This document shows positions 26,331 through 36,194 of a stretch of DNA of 64,000 bases, piece after piece; within the stretch, counting starts at the first letter, position 1; every line of letters begins with the position of its first letter. This DNA is from Pseudomonas fulva (GTDB lineage Bacteria > Pseudomonadota > Gammaproteobacteria > Pseudomonadales > Pseudomonadaceae). The stretch is from positions 4,526,001 through 4,590,000 of the forward strand of contig NZ_CP082928.1 of assembly GCF_023517795.1 (NCBI RefSeq), in the 5' to 3' direction. The notes beneath the pieces are model-generated. The model saw only the letters and a list, made by a program, of their open reading frames with translations. It did no database searches and was not told where the DNA came from. A program made the translations under genes and the position numbers.

Positions 26331-26381
26331 TTGACAATCCATCGGCCATTTCATAATTTTATGCCCACGCAAACGTTTGCG
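26331..26381 (+). promoter_or_regulatory. rbs promoter and RbsR operator
   Basis: TTGACA at 26331-26336 is followed after 17 bases by TAATTT (26354-26359), with CATAAT two bases earlier as an alternative -10. Immediately downstream, CGCAAACGTTTGCG at 26368-26381 is a perfect 14-base palindrome with the central CpG of LacI-family sites. Binding there would block the transcription start. The regulator is most likely the LacI-type protein encoded in the operon at 29923. The rbsB start is 37 bases further on. Confidence 0.8.
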
Positions 26382-26417
26382 CATTTATAACAACGACAAT
26401 AACCACGGAGTTCGCCC

Positions 26418-27374
26418 ATGTCCGGTTTCCGTCCTGCCCGTCTCTGCGCCGCCATTGCCCTCGGCGCCGCTGCCCTCGTCAGTCTCTCCAGTGCCCATGC
26501 CGCCGAAGGCGAACCGCCTCGCGTTGCGCTGGTCATGAAGTCCCTCGCCAACGAGTTCTTCCGCACCATGGAAGATGGCGCCAAGGCCTACCAGAAAGAA
26601 AACCCCGCTCAGTTCGAATTGATCGCCAACGGCATCAAGGACGAAACCGATACCTCGGCGCAGATCCGTATCGTCGAGCAGATGATCGTTGCCAAGGTCG
26701 ATGCCCTGGTTATCGCCCCGGCCGACTCCAAGGCCTTGGTGCCGGTGATCAAGAAGGCCAGCGATGCCGGTATCAAGGTCGTCAACATCGACAACCGCCT
26801 CGACCCTGAAGTGGTGAAGAGCAAAGGCCTGGACGTGCCGTTCGTAGGCCCGGACAACCGCAAGGGCGCACGCCTGGTCGGAGAATACCTGGCGCAGAAC
26901 AAGCTCAAGGCCGGTGACGAAGTCGGCATCATCGAAGGCGTTTCCACCACCACCAACGCTCAGCAGCGCACCGCAGGCTTCAAGGACGCGATGGAAGCGG
27001 CCGGCATGAAGATCGTCGGCGTGCAGTCGGGCAACTGGGAAATCGACCGTGGCAACGCCGTGGCCTCGGCCATGCTCAACGAATACCCGGATCTGAAAGC
27101 GCTGCTGGCCGGCAACGACAGCATGGCACTCGGCGCGGTCTCGGCCGTGCGTGCCGCTGGCAAGAAGGATCAGGTGCAGGTGGTCGGCTACGACAACATC
27201 AACGCCATCAAGCCGATGCTCAAGGACGGTCGCGTACTCGCCACCGCCGACCAGTTCGCGGCGCGCCAGGCGGTGTTCGGCATCGAAGCGGCGCTCAAGT
27301 TGGTCAAGGGTGAGCCCACCGGCGCCAAAGACGGCGTGATCGAAACCCCGGTCGAACTCGTGACCAAACCGTGA
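26418..27374 (+). CDS. rbsB: Ribose ABC transporter substrate-binding protein
   Basis: Periplasmic sugar-binding protein of 318 residues. The signal peptide ends near AHA-AEG, and the mature part starts RVALVMKSLANEFFRTMEDG, typical of RbsB-like type I binding proteins, with IDNRLDPEV and AGNDSMALGA later. It is the first gene of rbsBACRKD. The stop overlaps the GTG start of rbsA. Ribose as ligand is supported by the ribokinase and pyranase genes in the operon. Confidence 0.93.
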   Translation: MSGFRPARLCAAIALGAAALVSLSSAHAAEGEPPRVALVMKSLANEFFRTMEDGAKAYQKENPAQFELIANGIKDETDTSAQIRIVEQMIVAKVDALVIAPADSKALVPVIKKASDAGIKVVNIDNRLDPEVVKSKGLDVPFVGPDNRKGARLVGEYLAQNKLKAGDEVGIIEGVSTTTNAQQRTAGFKDAMEAAGMKIVGVQSGNWEIDRGNAVASAMLNEYPDLKALLAGNDSMALGAVSAVRAAGKKDQVQVVGYDNINAIKPMLKDGRVLATADQFAARQAVFGIEAALKLVKGEPTGAKDGVIETPVELVTKP

Positions 27375-28939
27375 CCCAAGCAGCAGTGGCCGGCGAGACC
27401 GTTCTCGCCGCCCGCAATATCGGCAAGACCTATGTCCAGCCTGTGCTGGGCGGGGTCGAGCTGGAGTTGCGCGCCGGTGAAGTGCTGGCGCTGACCGGCG
27501 AGAACGGCGCCGGCAAAAGTACCCTTTCGAAGATTTTCTGTGGGCTGGAACAACCGACTACCGGCTCCCTGAGCTTTCTCGGCCAGCCCTATGCGCCGGC
27601 CAGCCGCCGCGAGGCCGAGCGCCTCGGTGTGCGCATGGTGTTGCAGGAGCTCAACCTGCTGCCGACGCTGACCGTGGCCGAGAACCTGTTTCTCGACAAC
27701 TTGCCCAGCCGTGGCGGCTGGATTTCCCGTGGCCGCCTGCGCGAGATGGCGCGCGAGGCCATGGCGCGGGTCGGCCTGGAGGCCATCGACCCGGATACCC
27801 CGGTGGCAGCGCTGGGCGTTGGCCATCAGCAGATGGTCGAGATCGCCCGTAACCTGATTGGCGACTGCCGCGTGCTGGTGCTCGACGAGCCAACGGCGAT
27901 GCTCACCGCCCGCGAGGTCGATCTGCTGTTCGAGCAGATCCAGCGCCTGCGCGACGCCGGTGTGGCCATCGTGTACATCTCCCACCGCCTGGAAGAGCTG
28001 GCGAAAGTGGCGCAGCGCGTTGCCGTGCTGCGTGACGGCCAACTGGTGGCGGTGGAGCCTATCGACCGCTACTCAAGCGACGAGCTGGTGACCCTGATGG
28101 TCGGCCGCGATGTCGGCGAAGCCATCGACCTGGGCGAGCGCAAGATTGGTGCGCCGCTGTTGCAGGTCAGCCATCTGTGCCGCCGCGGCAAGGTCGACGA
28201 CGTGTCGTTCAGCGTGCGGGCAGGGGAGATCTACGGCATTTCCGGGTTGATCGGCGCTGGCCGTACCGAACTGCTGCGGCTGATCTATGGCGCCGACCCG
28301 GCTGACAGCGGCCAGGTAGCCATCGGCAATCCGCCGGTGCCGGTGCGCGTGCGTTCGCCTGCCGAAGCGGTGGGCCATGGCATTGCCTTGATCACCGAAG
28401 ACCGCAAGGGCGAAGGCCTGCTGCTCGGCCAGCCGATTGCCGCCAACCTGGCACTGGGCAATATGCCGGCGGTGTCCATGCATGGCGTGATGCGCCCGGC
28501 GGCGGAGCAGGCCCTGGCGCAGCGGCAGATCGATGCCATGCGCATTCGCTGCAACGGGGCCCATCAGGCGGTTGCCGAGTTGTCCGGCGGCAACCAGCAG
28601 AAGGTGGTCATCGGCCGCTGGCTGGAGCGCGACTGCCAGGTGCTGCTGTTCGACGAGCCGACCCGCGGCATCGACGTTGGCGCCAAGTTCGAAATCTATG
28701 GCCTGCTCGGTGAGCTGGCGCGCCAGGGCAAGGCTCTGGTGGTGGTCTCCAGCGACCTGCGTGAGCTGATGCTGATCTGCGACCGTATCGGCGTGCTGTC
28801 CGCTGGCCGCCTTATCGAAACATTCGACCGCGACGACTGGAGCCAGGATCGTCTGCTGGCTGCCGCCTTTGCCGGCTACCGCAGCCGCGAAGCCCTGATC
28901 GGCGATGTCGCACCACCGTTACAGGAGCTTTGCCAATGA
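27371..28939 (+). CDS. rbsA: Ribose ABC transporter ATP-binding protein
   Basis: 522 residues with two ATPase halves. The first has Walker A GENGAGKST at 43-51 and Walker B LVLDEPTAML. The second has the degenerate P-loop GLIGAGRTELLR that is normal for RbsA, signature LSGGNQQK and Walker B LLFDEPTRGID. It starts with GTG at 27371, overlapping the rbsB stop (GTGA). The rbsC ATG overlaps its stop, so translation is coupled throughout. Confidence 0.94.
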   Translation: MTQAAVAGETVLAARNIGKTYVQPVLGGVELELRAGEVLALTGENGAGKSTLSKIFCGLEQPTTGSLSFLGQPYAPASRREAERLGVRMVLQELNLLPTLTVAENLFLDNLPSRGGWISRGRLREMAREAMARVGLEAIDPDTPVAALGVGHQQMVEIARNLIGDCRVLVLDEPTAMLTAREVDLLFEQIQRLRDAGVAIVYISHRLEELAKVAQRVAVLRDGQLVAVEPIDRYSSDELVTLMVGRDVGEAIDLGERKIGAPLLQVSHLCRRGKVDDVSFSVRAGEIYGISGLIGAGRTELLRLIYGADPADSGQVAIGNPPVPVRVRSPAEAVGHGIALITEDRKGEGLLLGQPIAANLALGNMPAVSMHGVMRPAAEQALAQRQIDAMRIRCNGAHQAVAELSGGNQQKVVIGRWLERDCQVLLFDEPTRGIDVGAKFEIYGLLGELARQGKALVVVSSDLRELMLICDRIGVLSAGRLIETFDRDDWSQDRLLAAAFAGYRSREALIGDVAPPLQELCQ

Positions 28940-29916
28940 CCACTCCGTCCGCCACGCCCACCAAGCGCAGTGGCACGCACCAGGGCCTGGGCACCTACCT
29001 CGGCCTGGCTGGCGCGTTGCTGGCGATGATCGTGCTGTTCTCATCGCTGAGCAGCCATTTCCTGTCCTACTCGACCTTCACCACCCTGGCCAACCAGATC
29101 CCCGATCTTATGGTGCTGGCGGTGGGCATGACGCTGATTTTGATCATCGGCGGCATCGACCTGTCCGTCGGCTCGGTGCTGGCGCTGGCCGCTGCCGTGG
29201 TCAGCGTGGCGACCCTTGGCTTTGGTTGGGGCATCCTGCCCGCGGCGCTGCTGGGTATGGCCTGCGCGGCGTTGGCCGGCAGCGTCACCGGGATCATCAC
29301 CGTGGCCTGGGGCATTCCGTCGTTCATCGTGTCCCTCGGCGTGCTGGAGATGGCCCGTGGCCTGGCCTACCAGCTCACCGACTCGCGCACCGCCTATATC
29401 GGCGACGCCTACGCCTGGCTGTCGACGCCGTTCGCCGCCGGTATCTCGCCGTCGTTCGTGATCGCCCTGCTGGTGATCGCTGCCGCGCACCTGCTGCTGA
29501 CCCGCACCGTGTTCGGTCGCTACCTGGTGGCCATCGGCACCAACGAGGAAGCGGTACGCCTGGCCGGTATCAACCCGAAGCCGTACAAGATCTCGGTGTT
29601 CGCCCTGATGGGCCTGCTCGCCGGCCTGGCGGCGCTGTTCCAGATTTCCCGTCTGGAAGCCGCCGACCCGAATGCCGGCTCCGGCCTGGAGCTGCAGGTG
29701 ATTGCCGCGGTGGTCATCGGCGGCACCAGCCTGATGGGCGGCCGTGGTTCGGTGATCAGCACCTTCTTCGGTGTGCTGATCATTTCCGTGCTGGCTGCCG
29801 GCCTGGCGCAGATCGGCGCCAGCGAGCCGACCAAGCGCATCATCACCGGTGCGGTGATCGTCATCGCGGTGATTCTCGACACCTACCGCAGCTACCGCGC
29901 CAAGCGCCGGGGCTGA
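28936..29916 (+). CDS. rbsC: Ribose ABC transporter permease
   Basis: Inner-membrane permease of 326 residues with eight or more hydrophobic segments. LILIIGGIDLSVGSVLALAA and AIGTNEEAVRLAGINPKPYK are diagnostic of RbsC/AraH permeases. The ATG at 28936 follows AGGAG by eight bases and overlaps the rbsA stop; a TTG six bases earlier is possible. It is followed after six bases by rbsR. Confidence 0.94.
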   Translation: MTTPSATPTKRSGTHQGLGTYLGLAGALLAMIVLFSSLSSHFLSYSTFTTLANQIPDLMVLAVGMTLILIIGGIDLSVGSVLALAAAVVSVATLGFGWGILPAALLGMACAALAGSVTGIITVAWGIPSFIVSLGVLEMARGLAYQLTDSRTAYIGDAYAWLSTPFAAGISPSFVIALLVIAAAHLLLTRTVFGRYLVAIGTNEEAVRLAGINPKPYKISVFALMGLLAGLAALFQISRLEAADPNAGSGLELQVIAAVVIGGTSLMGGRGSVISTFFGVLIISVLAAGLAQIGASEPTKRIITGAVIVIAVILDTYRSYRAKRRG

Positions 29917-29922
29917 CCGCTC

Positions 29923-30954
29923 ATGGCCACCATCAAGGACGTCGCTGCCCGGGCCGGTATTTCCTACACCACTGTGTCCCACGTGGTGAACGGCACCCGG
30001 CCGGTCAGCGAGCCGGTGCGTAGCAAGGTCGAGGCGGCCATCGCCGAGCTGGGTTATGTGCCCAGCGGCGTGGCCCGCTCGCTGCGCGCCCGCGCCACCG
30101 GCACCATCGGCTTGCTGGTACCGAACGCCAGCAACCCGTACTTCGCCGAGCTGGCCCGCGGCATCGAGGACCACGCCGAGCGCAACGGCTATAGCGTGAT
30201 CCTGTGCAATTCCGACGATGACATCGACAAGCAGCTGCGCTACCTGCGCGTGCTGCTGGAGCGGCGCATCGACGGGCTGATCGTCGCCACCGTGGCCAGC
30301 GACGCGGCATTTGCGCAGGCGCTGGCGGGTTTGAAAGTGCCGCTGATGCTGGTCGACCGCTCCCTCGATGGCGTGACGGCCGATCGCGTGCAGGTCGACC
30401 ACGAACGCGGCGCCTACCTGGCGACGCGACACCTGCTCGACCTTGGCCATCGGCGTATCGCCTGTATCGGTGGGCCGGCCAGCACCCAGGTGGTTCAGCT
30501 ACGCGCGGCCGGTTATCGGCGCGCGCTGGCCGAAGCCCGAGTCGAGGCGCAACCAGTAGCCGACTGCGCTTTTACCAGCCCGGCCGGGCATGCGGCGGCG
30601 CAGGTGCTGCTGGGCGGTGATGACGTGCCAACGGCGATTTTCGCCGGTAACGACATGATCGCCCTGGGCGTGCTGCGCGCCGCTGCCGAGCGCAAGGTGA
30701 GCGTGCCGCAGCAGCTTTCGGTGGTGGGTTTCGATGACATCGAAGTCAGCCGCTACCTGCACCCGGCATTGACCACCGTCGGCCAATCCATCGGCCAGCT
30801 CGGTGAAACCGCCGCCGCCCGGTTGCTGGAGCGTATCCGTACGCCCGGCCTGAGCGCCGAACAGCGACTCATCGAACCCACCCTCGTGCTGCGCGAATCC
30901 AGCGCAGCCCCCTGTTTGAACGGGCCTGAGCGCGCGAGCGTTCTGGCGGATTGA
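29923..30954 (+). CDS. rbsR: LacI-family ribose operon repressor
   Basis: 343 residues. The N-terminal HTH and hinge are ATIKDVAARAGISYTTVSHV then VNGTRPVSEPVRSKVEAAI. The sugar-binding domain follows, with IGLLVPNASNPYFAELARGI and later FAGNDMIALGVLRAA. It lies inside the rbs operon and is the likely ligand of the CGCAAACGTTTGCG palindrome at 26368-26381, so the operon should be induced by ribose through this protein. Confidence 0.92.
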   Translation: MATIKDVAARAGISYTTVSHVVNGTRPVSEPVRSKVEAAIAELGYVPSGVARSLRARATGTIGLLVPNASNPYFAELARGIEDHAERNGYSVILCNSDDDIDKQLRYLRVLLERRIDGLIVATVASDAAFAQALAGLKVPLMLVDRSLDGVTADRVQVDHERGAYLATRHLLDLGHRRIACIGGPASTQVVQLRAAGYRRALAEARVEAQPVADCAFTSPAGHAAAQVLLGGDDVPTAIFAGNDMIALGVLRAAAERKVSVPQQLSVVGFDDIEVSRYLHPALTTVGQSIGQLGETAAARLLERIRTPGLSAEQRLIEPTLVLRESSAAPCLNGPERASVLAD

Positions 30955-30968
30955 GAGGAAAACCGGTA

Positions 30969-31877
30969 ATGCACGCGAAGGTAGTGGTGGTGGGCAGCTT
31001 GAACATGGACCTGATCGTGCGCACGCCGCGTTTCCCGGTTGGCGGCGAAACGCTGGCCGGCCACGGCTTTGCCACGGCCGCCGGCGGCAAGGGTGCCAAC
31101 CAGGCCGTGGCTGCGGCGCGACTCGGCGCCAGGGTGGCGATGGTCGGCTGCTTGGGCGACGACGGCAATGGCGCCGAGCTGCGCGCCGGTCTGGCTGCCG
31201 AAGGCATAGACTGCAGCGGCGTGGCGACGGTGCCCGGTGTGGCCACCGGCATCGCGACGATCCTGGTCGACGACGCTGGCCAGAACGCCATCGTCATCGC
31301 GGCTGGCGGCAACGGCGAAATGACCGCCGAGCGCCTGGCCGACCATGATGGGTTGCTGGAGAAAGCCGATATCGTCATCGCCCAGCTGGAAGTGCCCATG
31401 GCCACGGTCGAGGCCACCTTGGCCCGCGCTCACGCGCTGGGCCGCACGGTGATCCTCAACCCGGCGCCCGCTGTTGGACCGCTGCCGGAGAACTGGTACG
31501 GCCTGATCGACTACCTGATTCCCAACGAGAGCGAAGCCGCGCTGTTGACCGGTATCGCCGTCGACTCGCCGGAAAGCGCGCTGCAGGCCGCGGAAAAACT
31601 GCTGGCCAATGGCGCCCGTCGCGTGCTGATCACCCTCGGCAGCCAGGGCGTTTTCTACGCCGATGGCGAGCGCCATCTGCACCTGCCGGTCGAGCCTGTG
31701 GTAGCGGTCGATACCACCGCCGCCGGTGACACCTTCGTAGGGGGCTTCGCTGCCGGTCTGGCCGAAGGCCTGCCGCTGGAAAGCGCCATCCGCCTCGGCC
31801 AGCAGGCTGCCGCCCTGGCCGTCACCCGACCAGGTGCACAGCCATCCATCCCCCATCGCCACGAGTTGCCCGCATGA
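30969..31877 (+). CDS. rbsK: Ribokinase
   Basis: Cytoplasmic PfkB-family kinase of 302 residues that makes ribose 5-phosphate. The N-terminal [20 protein letters not shown] and the substrate motif [17 protein letters not shown] are typical; the catalytic Asp is in [17 protein letters not shown]. The ATG at 30969 follows GAGAGGA; a TTG at 30951 is also in frame. It overlaps rbsD by four bases. Confidence 0.94.
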   Translation: MHAKVVVVGSLNMDLIVRTPRFPVGGETLAGHGFATAAGGKGANQAVAAARLGARVAMVGCLGDDGNGAELRAGLAAEGIDCSGVATVPGVATGIATILVDDAGQNAIVIAAGGNGEMTAERLADHDGLLEKADIVIAQLEVPMATVEATLARAHALGRTVILNPAPAVGPLPENWYGLIDYLIPNESEAALLTGIAVDSPESALQAAEKLLANGARRVLITLGSQGVFYADGERHLHLPVEPVVAVDTTAAGDTFVGGFAAGLAEGLPLESAIRLGQQAAALAVTRPGAQPSIPHRHELPA

Positions 31878-32278
31878 AGAAGACCCCGCTGCTCAACGCC
31901 GAACTGTCCGCCGCCATCGCTCGCCTGGGCCATGGCGACATCATCGTCATTGGCGACGCCGGCATGCCGGTACCTGCAGGTACACCCTGCATCGACCTGG
32001 CCCTGACCGCCGGTGTGCCGGACTTCGTCACCACCCTCAAGGTGGTGCTCAGCGAGATGCAGGTGCAGGGCCATCTGCTGGCCCGGGAAACCCTGGAGGT
32101 AGCGCCACTGGCGCTCGAAGCCATCGAGAAACTGAGCGCAGAAGGCGAGCTGGGCGAGCGGCAACTGGTCAGCCACGACGAACTCAAGGCCGCCTGTGCC
32201 AAGGCTCGTGTGCAGATCCGCACCGGTGAGTGCCGGCCGTACAGCAATATTGCGCTGATTGCTGGAGTGACTTTCTAA
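31874..32278 (+). CDS. rbsD: D-ribose pyranase
   Basis: 134 residues, the normal RbsD length. It converts beta-pyranose and beta-furanose forms of ribose so that ribokinase gets its substrate. His20 in [20 protein letters not shown] matches the catalytic His. The C-terminus [19 protein letters not shown] is conserved. Its ATG overlaps the rbsK stop (ATGA). It is the last gene of the operon, and the hairpin at 32285-32303 follows. Confidence 0.95.
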   Translation: MKKTPLLNAELSAAIARLGHGDIIVIGDAGMPVPAGTPCIDLALTAGVPDFVTTLKVVLSEMQVQGHLLARETLEVAPLALEAIEKLSAEGELGERQLVSHDELKAACAKARVQIRTGECRPYSNIALIAGVTF

Positions 32279-32284
32279 GAAGCT

Positions 32285-32303
32285 GTTCAGGATCTTCCTG
32301 AAC
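32285..32303 (+). terminator. Hairpin after the rbs operon
   Basis: GTTCAGGA and TCCTGAAC form a perfect 8-base stem with a TCT loop, seven bases after the rbsD stop. No run of T follows, so it may be a weak terminator or a mRNA 3'-end stabiliser. Behind it is a stretch resembling common pseudomonad intergenic sequence (CAGCTACCGGCCAGAAGC near 32349). Confidence 0.5.
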
Positions 32304-32420
32304 GTGTCACTTGGCCGCTTCAAGGCAGTTGCAGCCGCTGAACGGGCAGCTACCGGCCAGAAGCGGACGGGCCTCTATAGCTTGGGGGATCTACGAAACC
32401 TGGGGCGAGACACAGGGCTG

Positions 32421-35400
32421 CTAGAAGCTCTCTTTTCTGAGGTTGGCTTCTATATCTTCATATTTCCCATGGCGCTCGTAGCTTTTAGCAATTCCCTCCA
32501 ACATTGTTGCAACATTGGGATGAGAGAATTGGACTCGCCTCGCTTGATCACGGAAGTATGTTGCCAACGTCCGTTCTTGATCCCCCCCATCCCAAGGTGA
32601 TCGGCTGGTAACACCCCGCTTATTCGATGTACCAATGCAGAATCCGCTCCTCATTTCCTCTAGTTCAGGACTATCAAGTAGCTCTCTTACGAGAGTAAAA
32701 GGCCAAGTACCGTCTTCATCTGTAGGGGCATGAGCAAGGATTTGTCCCAGTGTTTGATCGCACATGGTTGGTCGATCAGCATGGCTGCACAAATCACGCG
32801 TTTCTTTAATGAACTTTAAAAAAATATCCCCGTTAATACTTCCATCCGGCTGAGTTCCTGGTAGGCGCTTGCAAGAGTGCAGGATATTCCATGCTCGTTC
32901 TGCAGCCGCCTTAGATGCTTCAGTCGGCTCTTCTCTGTCTCCATGTTCTGGTTTGTACAGTAAACAAATTAACTCTTTGAAGAGTTCTGGCTCTGACATG
33001 ATTCCTTCGTACAAAGCATTGGCTTTGACCTCACCTCCGTATTGAAGAAACGGAAACAACCCAAACTCAAGATGTATTAGTGCCATCTTGTCAATTTCAC
33101 CGGAATCCTCCAGCCGTTCTAACATGTCCTCTAGGTGCCAAGACTCCAGTTTTAAGTCCTCCTCCAACTCTCCATGTAGTAGTTGCTGAAGAGCTGAAAA
33201 AAGCTGGGTAGGGGCAGTTTGTTCGAGGGAGTATTGGCAGTATTTAAGCGCGCTCAGTGGTCGTTTGGCCTCCAAGAGGCGCTCCAACACAAACTCCAGA
33301 TCCGTTTCGTTACCTCGGTGATAAAGGCGCACAGCCTGCCAGTAGGCTGCAGAAACCTCCGGGCCACATGCCTCGACTAGCTGCCAGGTTTCCTGATTTG
33401 GTATCGCCAAAGTCAAGAACCGGGCTAACTTTTCAGGCCGCCATCCGTCCTGTTTACTTAGTCCAATTACCGCTTGAAGAAGCTCACCCGAAGCCGGGGC
33501 AGGGAGTGTCTGAAGAAAGCCTGCAATACATAGCCCCATGGGCATGCCAGTAGAGAAATATTCGCCCTTCGTTGTAATCCACTCTGGCCAGAAAATATCG
33601 TCCCAGACAACCTGGGCCAATGTGGCCCCGACAGTGCTGGGATCAGCGCACACCTCAACTAGGTTCTCAATGCCTACCATGCGTTGAGCCTGATAAATCT
33701 CGGTTAATGCCGAAACTCGCCTTTGAGTTATGGCATTACCGCGCTCGCAAGGGTCGTCGTCACGATCGCGGCTAGGTAACTCCGGCCAATAGCTGTCGAA
33801 AAGCCAGCGATGGCGAGCGACCAAGCCCTGTGGGGCAAGTAGCTCGTAGCATTCTTCTGCGGGCGACAACCATTCATTCAACTCGTTAGCTGGTGCGTCG
33901 TCGTAGTTACGATGCCAATGAACAATCTGTCGAAGCGCAAGCCGTATAATTTCCCGATCTTCATCTCTCGCTGTTGGCAGGGTGAAGGGCTCAATCAGCG
34001 CCAGCACCCTGGGTAGCTCCTCTCTATCTCTAAGTGTGGTTTTTTGCAGCAAAGAGACGATTCGAGGAGCGTTGCCTTCACTCAGTTGAAGTAGCTTTCC
34101 TCTGGCGAAATCCAACATTTCATGCATTTCATCGTAAGTAACGCCACGGCCGGCCCCGGCATCGTCTTCACGCCACTTTGGTCGGTGGGCGGGGAAGGCC
34201 ATCTGTGGGCCGCCTGCAGCAATCTTTCTCAAAACCCGAAAAGCGGCTTCAGCATCCCTATCAATCAGTAAATTGAGCACTTTGATACGCTCCGGCAAGC
34301 TAGCCGCGGTTTGCGGCAGCCAGGAGCGAAAAAGACCGAACAAACTCCCGCTAGGCTTATTACCCCAGTTTCCTTTTATTGGGACATGGCTCAGCTGGGC
34401 CAGAATGAGGGCCACTGGGACCAAACGTCGCGGAGCCCAGCCGAGGGTTTCCAATGCCCAAAGCAAGCCGGAGTGCCAGCAGCGTCCGCCAAACCCAGAA
34501 TCACTAGTTTCGGTAATAAGTCTTGTCACTGGTCTATCGGGCATCCGCAAACTGTTCTGTGCGGCACGCAGAAACGCATCTGGGGCAGCTTCTGCAAGGG
34601 TGGGCAGATAGGAGGCTAACGAGAGCCAGCGTTGGCCATCGGCCTTATCAAGCAACTCATGAATCAACCCTGATACGTGCTCTTCTATGTGTAGTGCCTG
34701 GAGTCCCACTTGTTCTGAGCCGCGCACAGCTAGTTTCATGAGTGAGTCGCAAACTGACTCAAACAACAGTTCCGAGTAGGGATGAACCTTGCCGTGGACT
34801 TGTGCCATCCATCGTTCTTCTTCTGGTAACTCCAGCTGAGGATCGGGTGCCGAGAGCATTTCTCGCGCAATGGCAAAAAAACGATTCAGTTGGCTGCTAG
34901 TGATTCGACCACCACATTGGTCAAGCAATTCCAGCGGTGATTTTGCTTTCCATACTGAGCCAATATTCAGCAGCGGGGCATCATCAAGTCGGGCTAGTTG
35001 GCGTAAGTCGCACTCGATTTCTTCATAGGTGCGGGCGGCCAGCCGCTCGACTACTTGTCGATCTGCAGCATTGCCTGCATGCCATGCTCCAAGCAGGCAA
35101 AGCAGGGGCAGGCTGACCGACTGTGAGGTAACCAGCCAAGCGGGCTGCTGGATTGCCGGGTTTATGGCTCTTTGTCTACGAAGTACGGTCCAGGAGCGTC
35201 CGGTGCTTAGGGCATAACGTTTGGCATCGGATTCCTCCATGCCGATAGCGATGAGGGCTTTCTCGAACTCGTAGATGTTCGGTCTCTCCAAGACCAGTTC
35301 ATCACCCTCCGGCTTGCCGACTAAGTCGCCCGTGGCGTGGGGCACGATCACCCGCAAATTTTCGCGCAATATTGGATTAAGGGCTGTCTCAGTCCTTGCC

Positions 35401-36194
35401 GCGATGGCAATGCGCAGTTGCGTATTCGCTTCAACATAACGCCATCCCTGAGGTTCGGTCACTACAATGGCATGGTCTTGCGAGGCCATTAATACCGCCA
35501 CCGCAAAGGCTACGGCTTCTTCCACGCTGTCAGCACGTATCACCAGCGGAGGGATTGATCCCGACGAGGTATTTGTCTTCTGGATTTTTTCACCCAGAGC
35601 GTCAAACACTTGAGTGCGGTCCATAAATAGGGCTTGGGGAGTGATGGGCGGGCTGCATTGTCGTGCCCACGAATCCCAGTAACGGGATAGGCTTACAACA
35701 CCCCCACCACTCAATCCCAGCTCTTCGGCAAACTGCAAAGCCACTGCCGGGCTTTGCTCCAGCCACTGCTCCAGATCGTCTGCATCATAGGCCCGGACAC
35801 CCGCCCATTCGCCTTTGCTGCACTTTTCTGCTATCCAGTCGAGTTTTTTTGTCCAGCGTCGAGGAGTGACAAAGACAAATGTGCATGCCAAGCGTTCTGC
35901 TTCGCATATTTGATCAGTCCGTTTTTGGTAGTCGCTGTTAGCTTTGCCGAGCACATTTTGATCGCAACCGATTTCCCAACGGGATGCGCCTGACGGCACC
36001 CAGGCATTACCCCTCTCACTGAAAAGAGCACCGTCCCAGCCAGGTACATAGGTGGAATCACCTGCGGGGAATGAAAGTTGGCGGGTCGTTTCGGGCTCGA
36101 AGCAAAGCCGCCTGACCCAGCGCGGCAGATCAGTTTGCGCTTCCTTGGTCTGAGTACTTGCCCAGTTGACAATATGGGAGGCTGTAACTCGCAT
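32421..36194 (-). CDS. Large uncharacterised protein, nuclease-like N-terminus and STAND-like middle, defence candidate
   Basis: 1257 residues; I know no named family with certainty. Residues 51-151 hold GWDG (Asp54), WEIG (Glu74), Lys84, DYQKR, then the strand FVFVTPRRW and VRAYDADDLEQWLEQSPAV. This could be a PD-(D/E)xK-like fold, although the E-x-K is not canonical. Residues about 185-370 resemble a STAND/AAA module ending in YALSTGRSWTVLRRQ, but no Walker A was found. The remaining 880 residues look helical, as in TPR or HEAT sensor regions. GAGGTGA precedes the ATG at 36194. GC is lower than in its neighbours. It stands alone, convergent to rbsD, as recently acquired genes often do. Confidence 0.7.
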   Translation of the reverse strand: MRVTASHIVNWASTQTKEAQTDLPRWVRRLCFEPETTRQLSFPAGDSTYVPGWDGALFSERGNAWVPSGASRWEIGCDQNVLGKANSDYQKRTDQICEAERLACTFVFVTPRRWTKKLDWIAEKCSKGEWAGVRAYDADDLEQWLEQSPAVALQFAEELGLSGGGVVSLSRYWDSWARQCSPPITPQALFMDRTQVFDALGEKIQKTNTSSGSIPPLVIRADSVEEAVAFAVAVLMASQDHAIVVTEPQGWRYVEANTQLRIAIAARTETALNPILRENLRVIVPHATGDLVGKPEGDELVLERPNIYEFEKALIAIGMEESDAKRYALSTGRSWTVLRRQRAINPAIQQPAWLVTSQSVSLPLLCLLGAWHAGNAADRQVVERLAARTYEEIECDLRQLARLDDAPLLNIGSVWKAKSPLELLDQCGGRITSSQLNRFFAIAREMLSAPDPQLELPEEERWMAQVHGKVHPYSELLFESVCDSLMKLAVRGSEQVGLQALHIEEHVSGLIHELLDKADGQRWLSLASYLPTLAEAAPDAFLRAAQNSLRMPDRPVTRLITETSDSGFGGRCWHSGLLWALETLGWAPRRLVPVALILAQLSHVPIKGNWGNKPSGSLFGLFRSWLPQTAASLPERIKVLNLLIDRDAEAAFRVLRKIAAGGPQMAFPAHRPKWREDDAGAGRGVTYDEMHEMLDFARGKLLQLSEGNAPRIVSLLQKTTLRDREELPRVLALIEPFTLPTARDEDREIIRLALRQIVHWHRNYDDAPANELNEWLSPAEECYELLAPQGLVARHRWLFDSYWPELPSRDRDDDPCERGNAITQRRVSALTEIYQAQRMVGIENLVEVCADPSTVGATLAQVVWDDIFWPEWITTKGEYFSTGMPMGLCIAGFLQTLPAPASGELLQAVIGLSKQDGWRPEKLARFLTLAIPNQETWQLVEACGPEVSAAYWQAVRLYHRGNETDLEFVLERLLEAKRPLSALKYCQYSLEQTAPTQLFSALQQLLHGELEEDLKLESWHLEDMLERLEDSGEIDKMALIHLEFGLFPFLQYGGEVKANALYEGIMSEPELFKELICLLYKPEHGDREEPTEASKAAAERAWNILHSCKRLPGTQPDGSINGDIFLKFIKETRDLCSHADRPTMCDQTLGQILAHAPTDEDGTWPFTLVRELLDSPELEEMRSGFCIGTSNKRGVTSRSPWDGGDQERTLATYFRDQARRVQFSHPNVATMLEGIAKSYERHGKYEDIEANLRKESF

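Noticed and set aside
28905-30450. Long frames on both strands over rbsC and rbsR
   Set aside because: rbsC and rbsR have clear family motifs and coupled starts; the others are frame shadows.
32421-36194. Walker A (P-loop) in the large uncharacterised protein
   Set aside because: Searched for GxxxxGK[ST]; Gly-rich stretches such as GNWGNKPSGS do not fit, so no ATPase activity is claimed.
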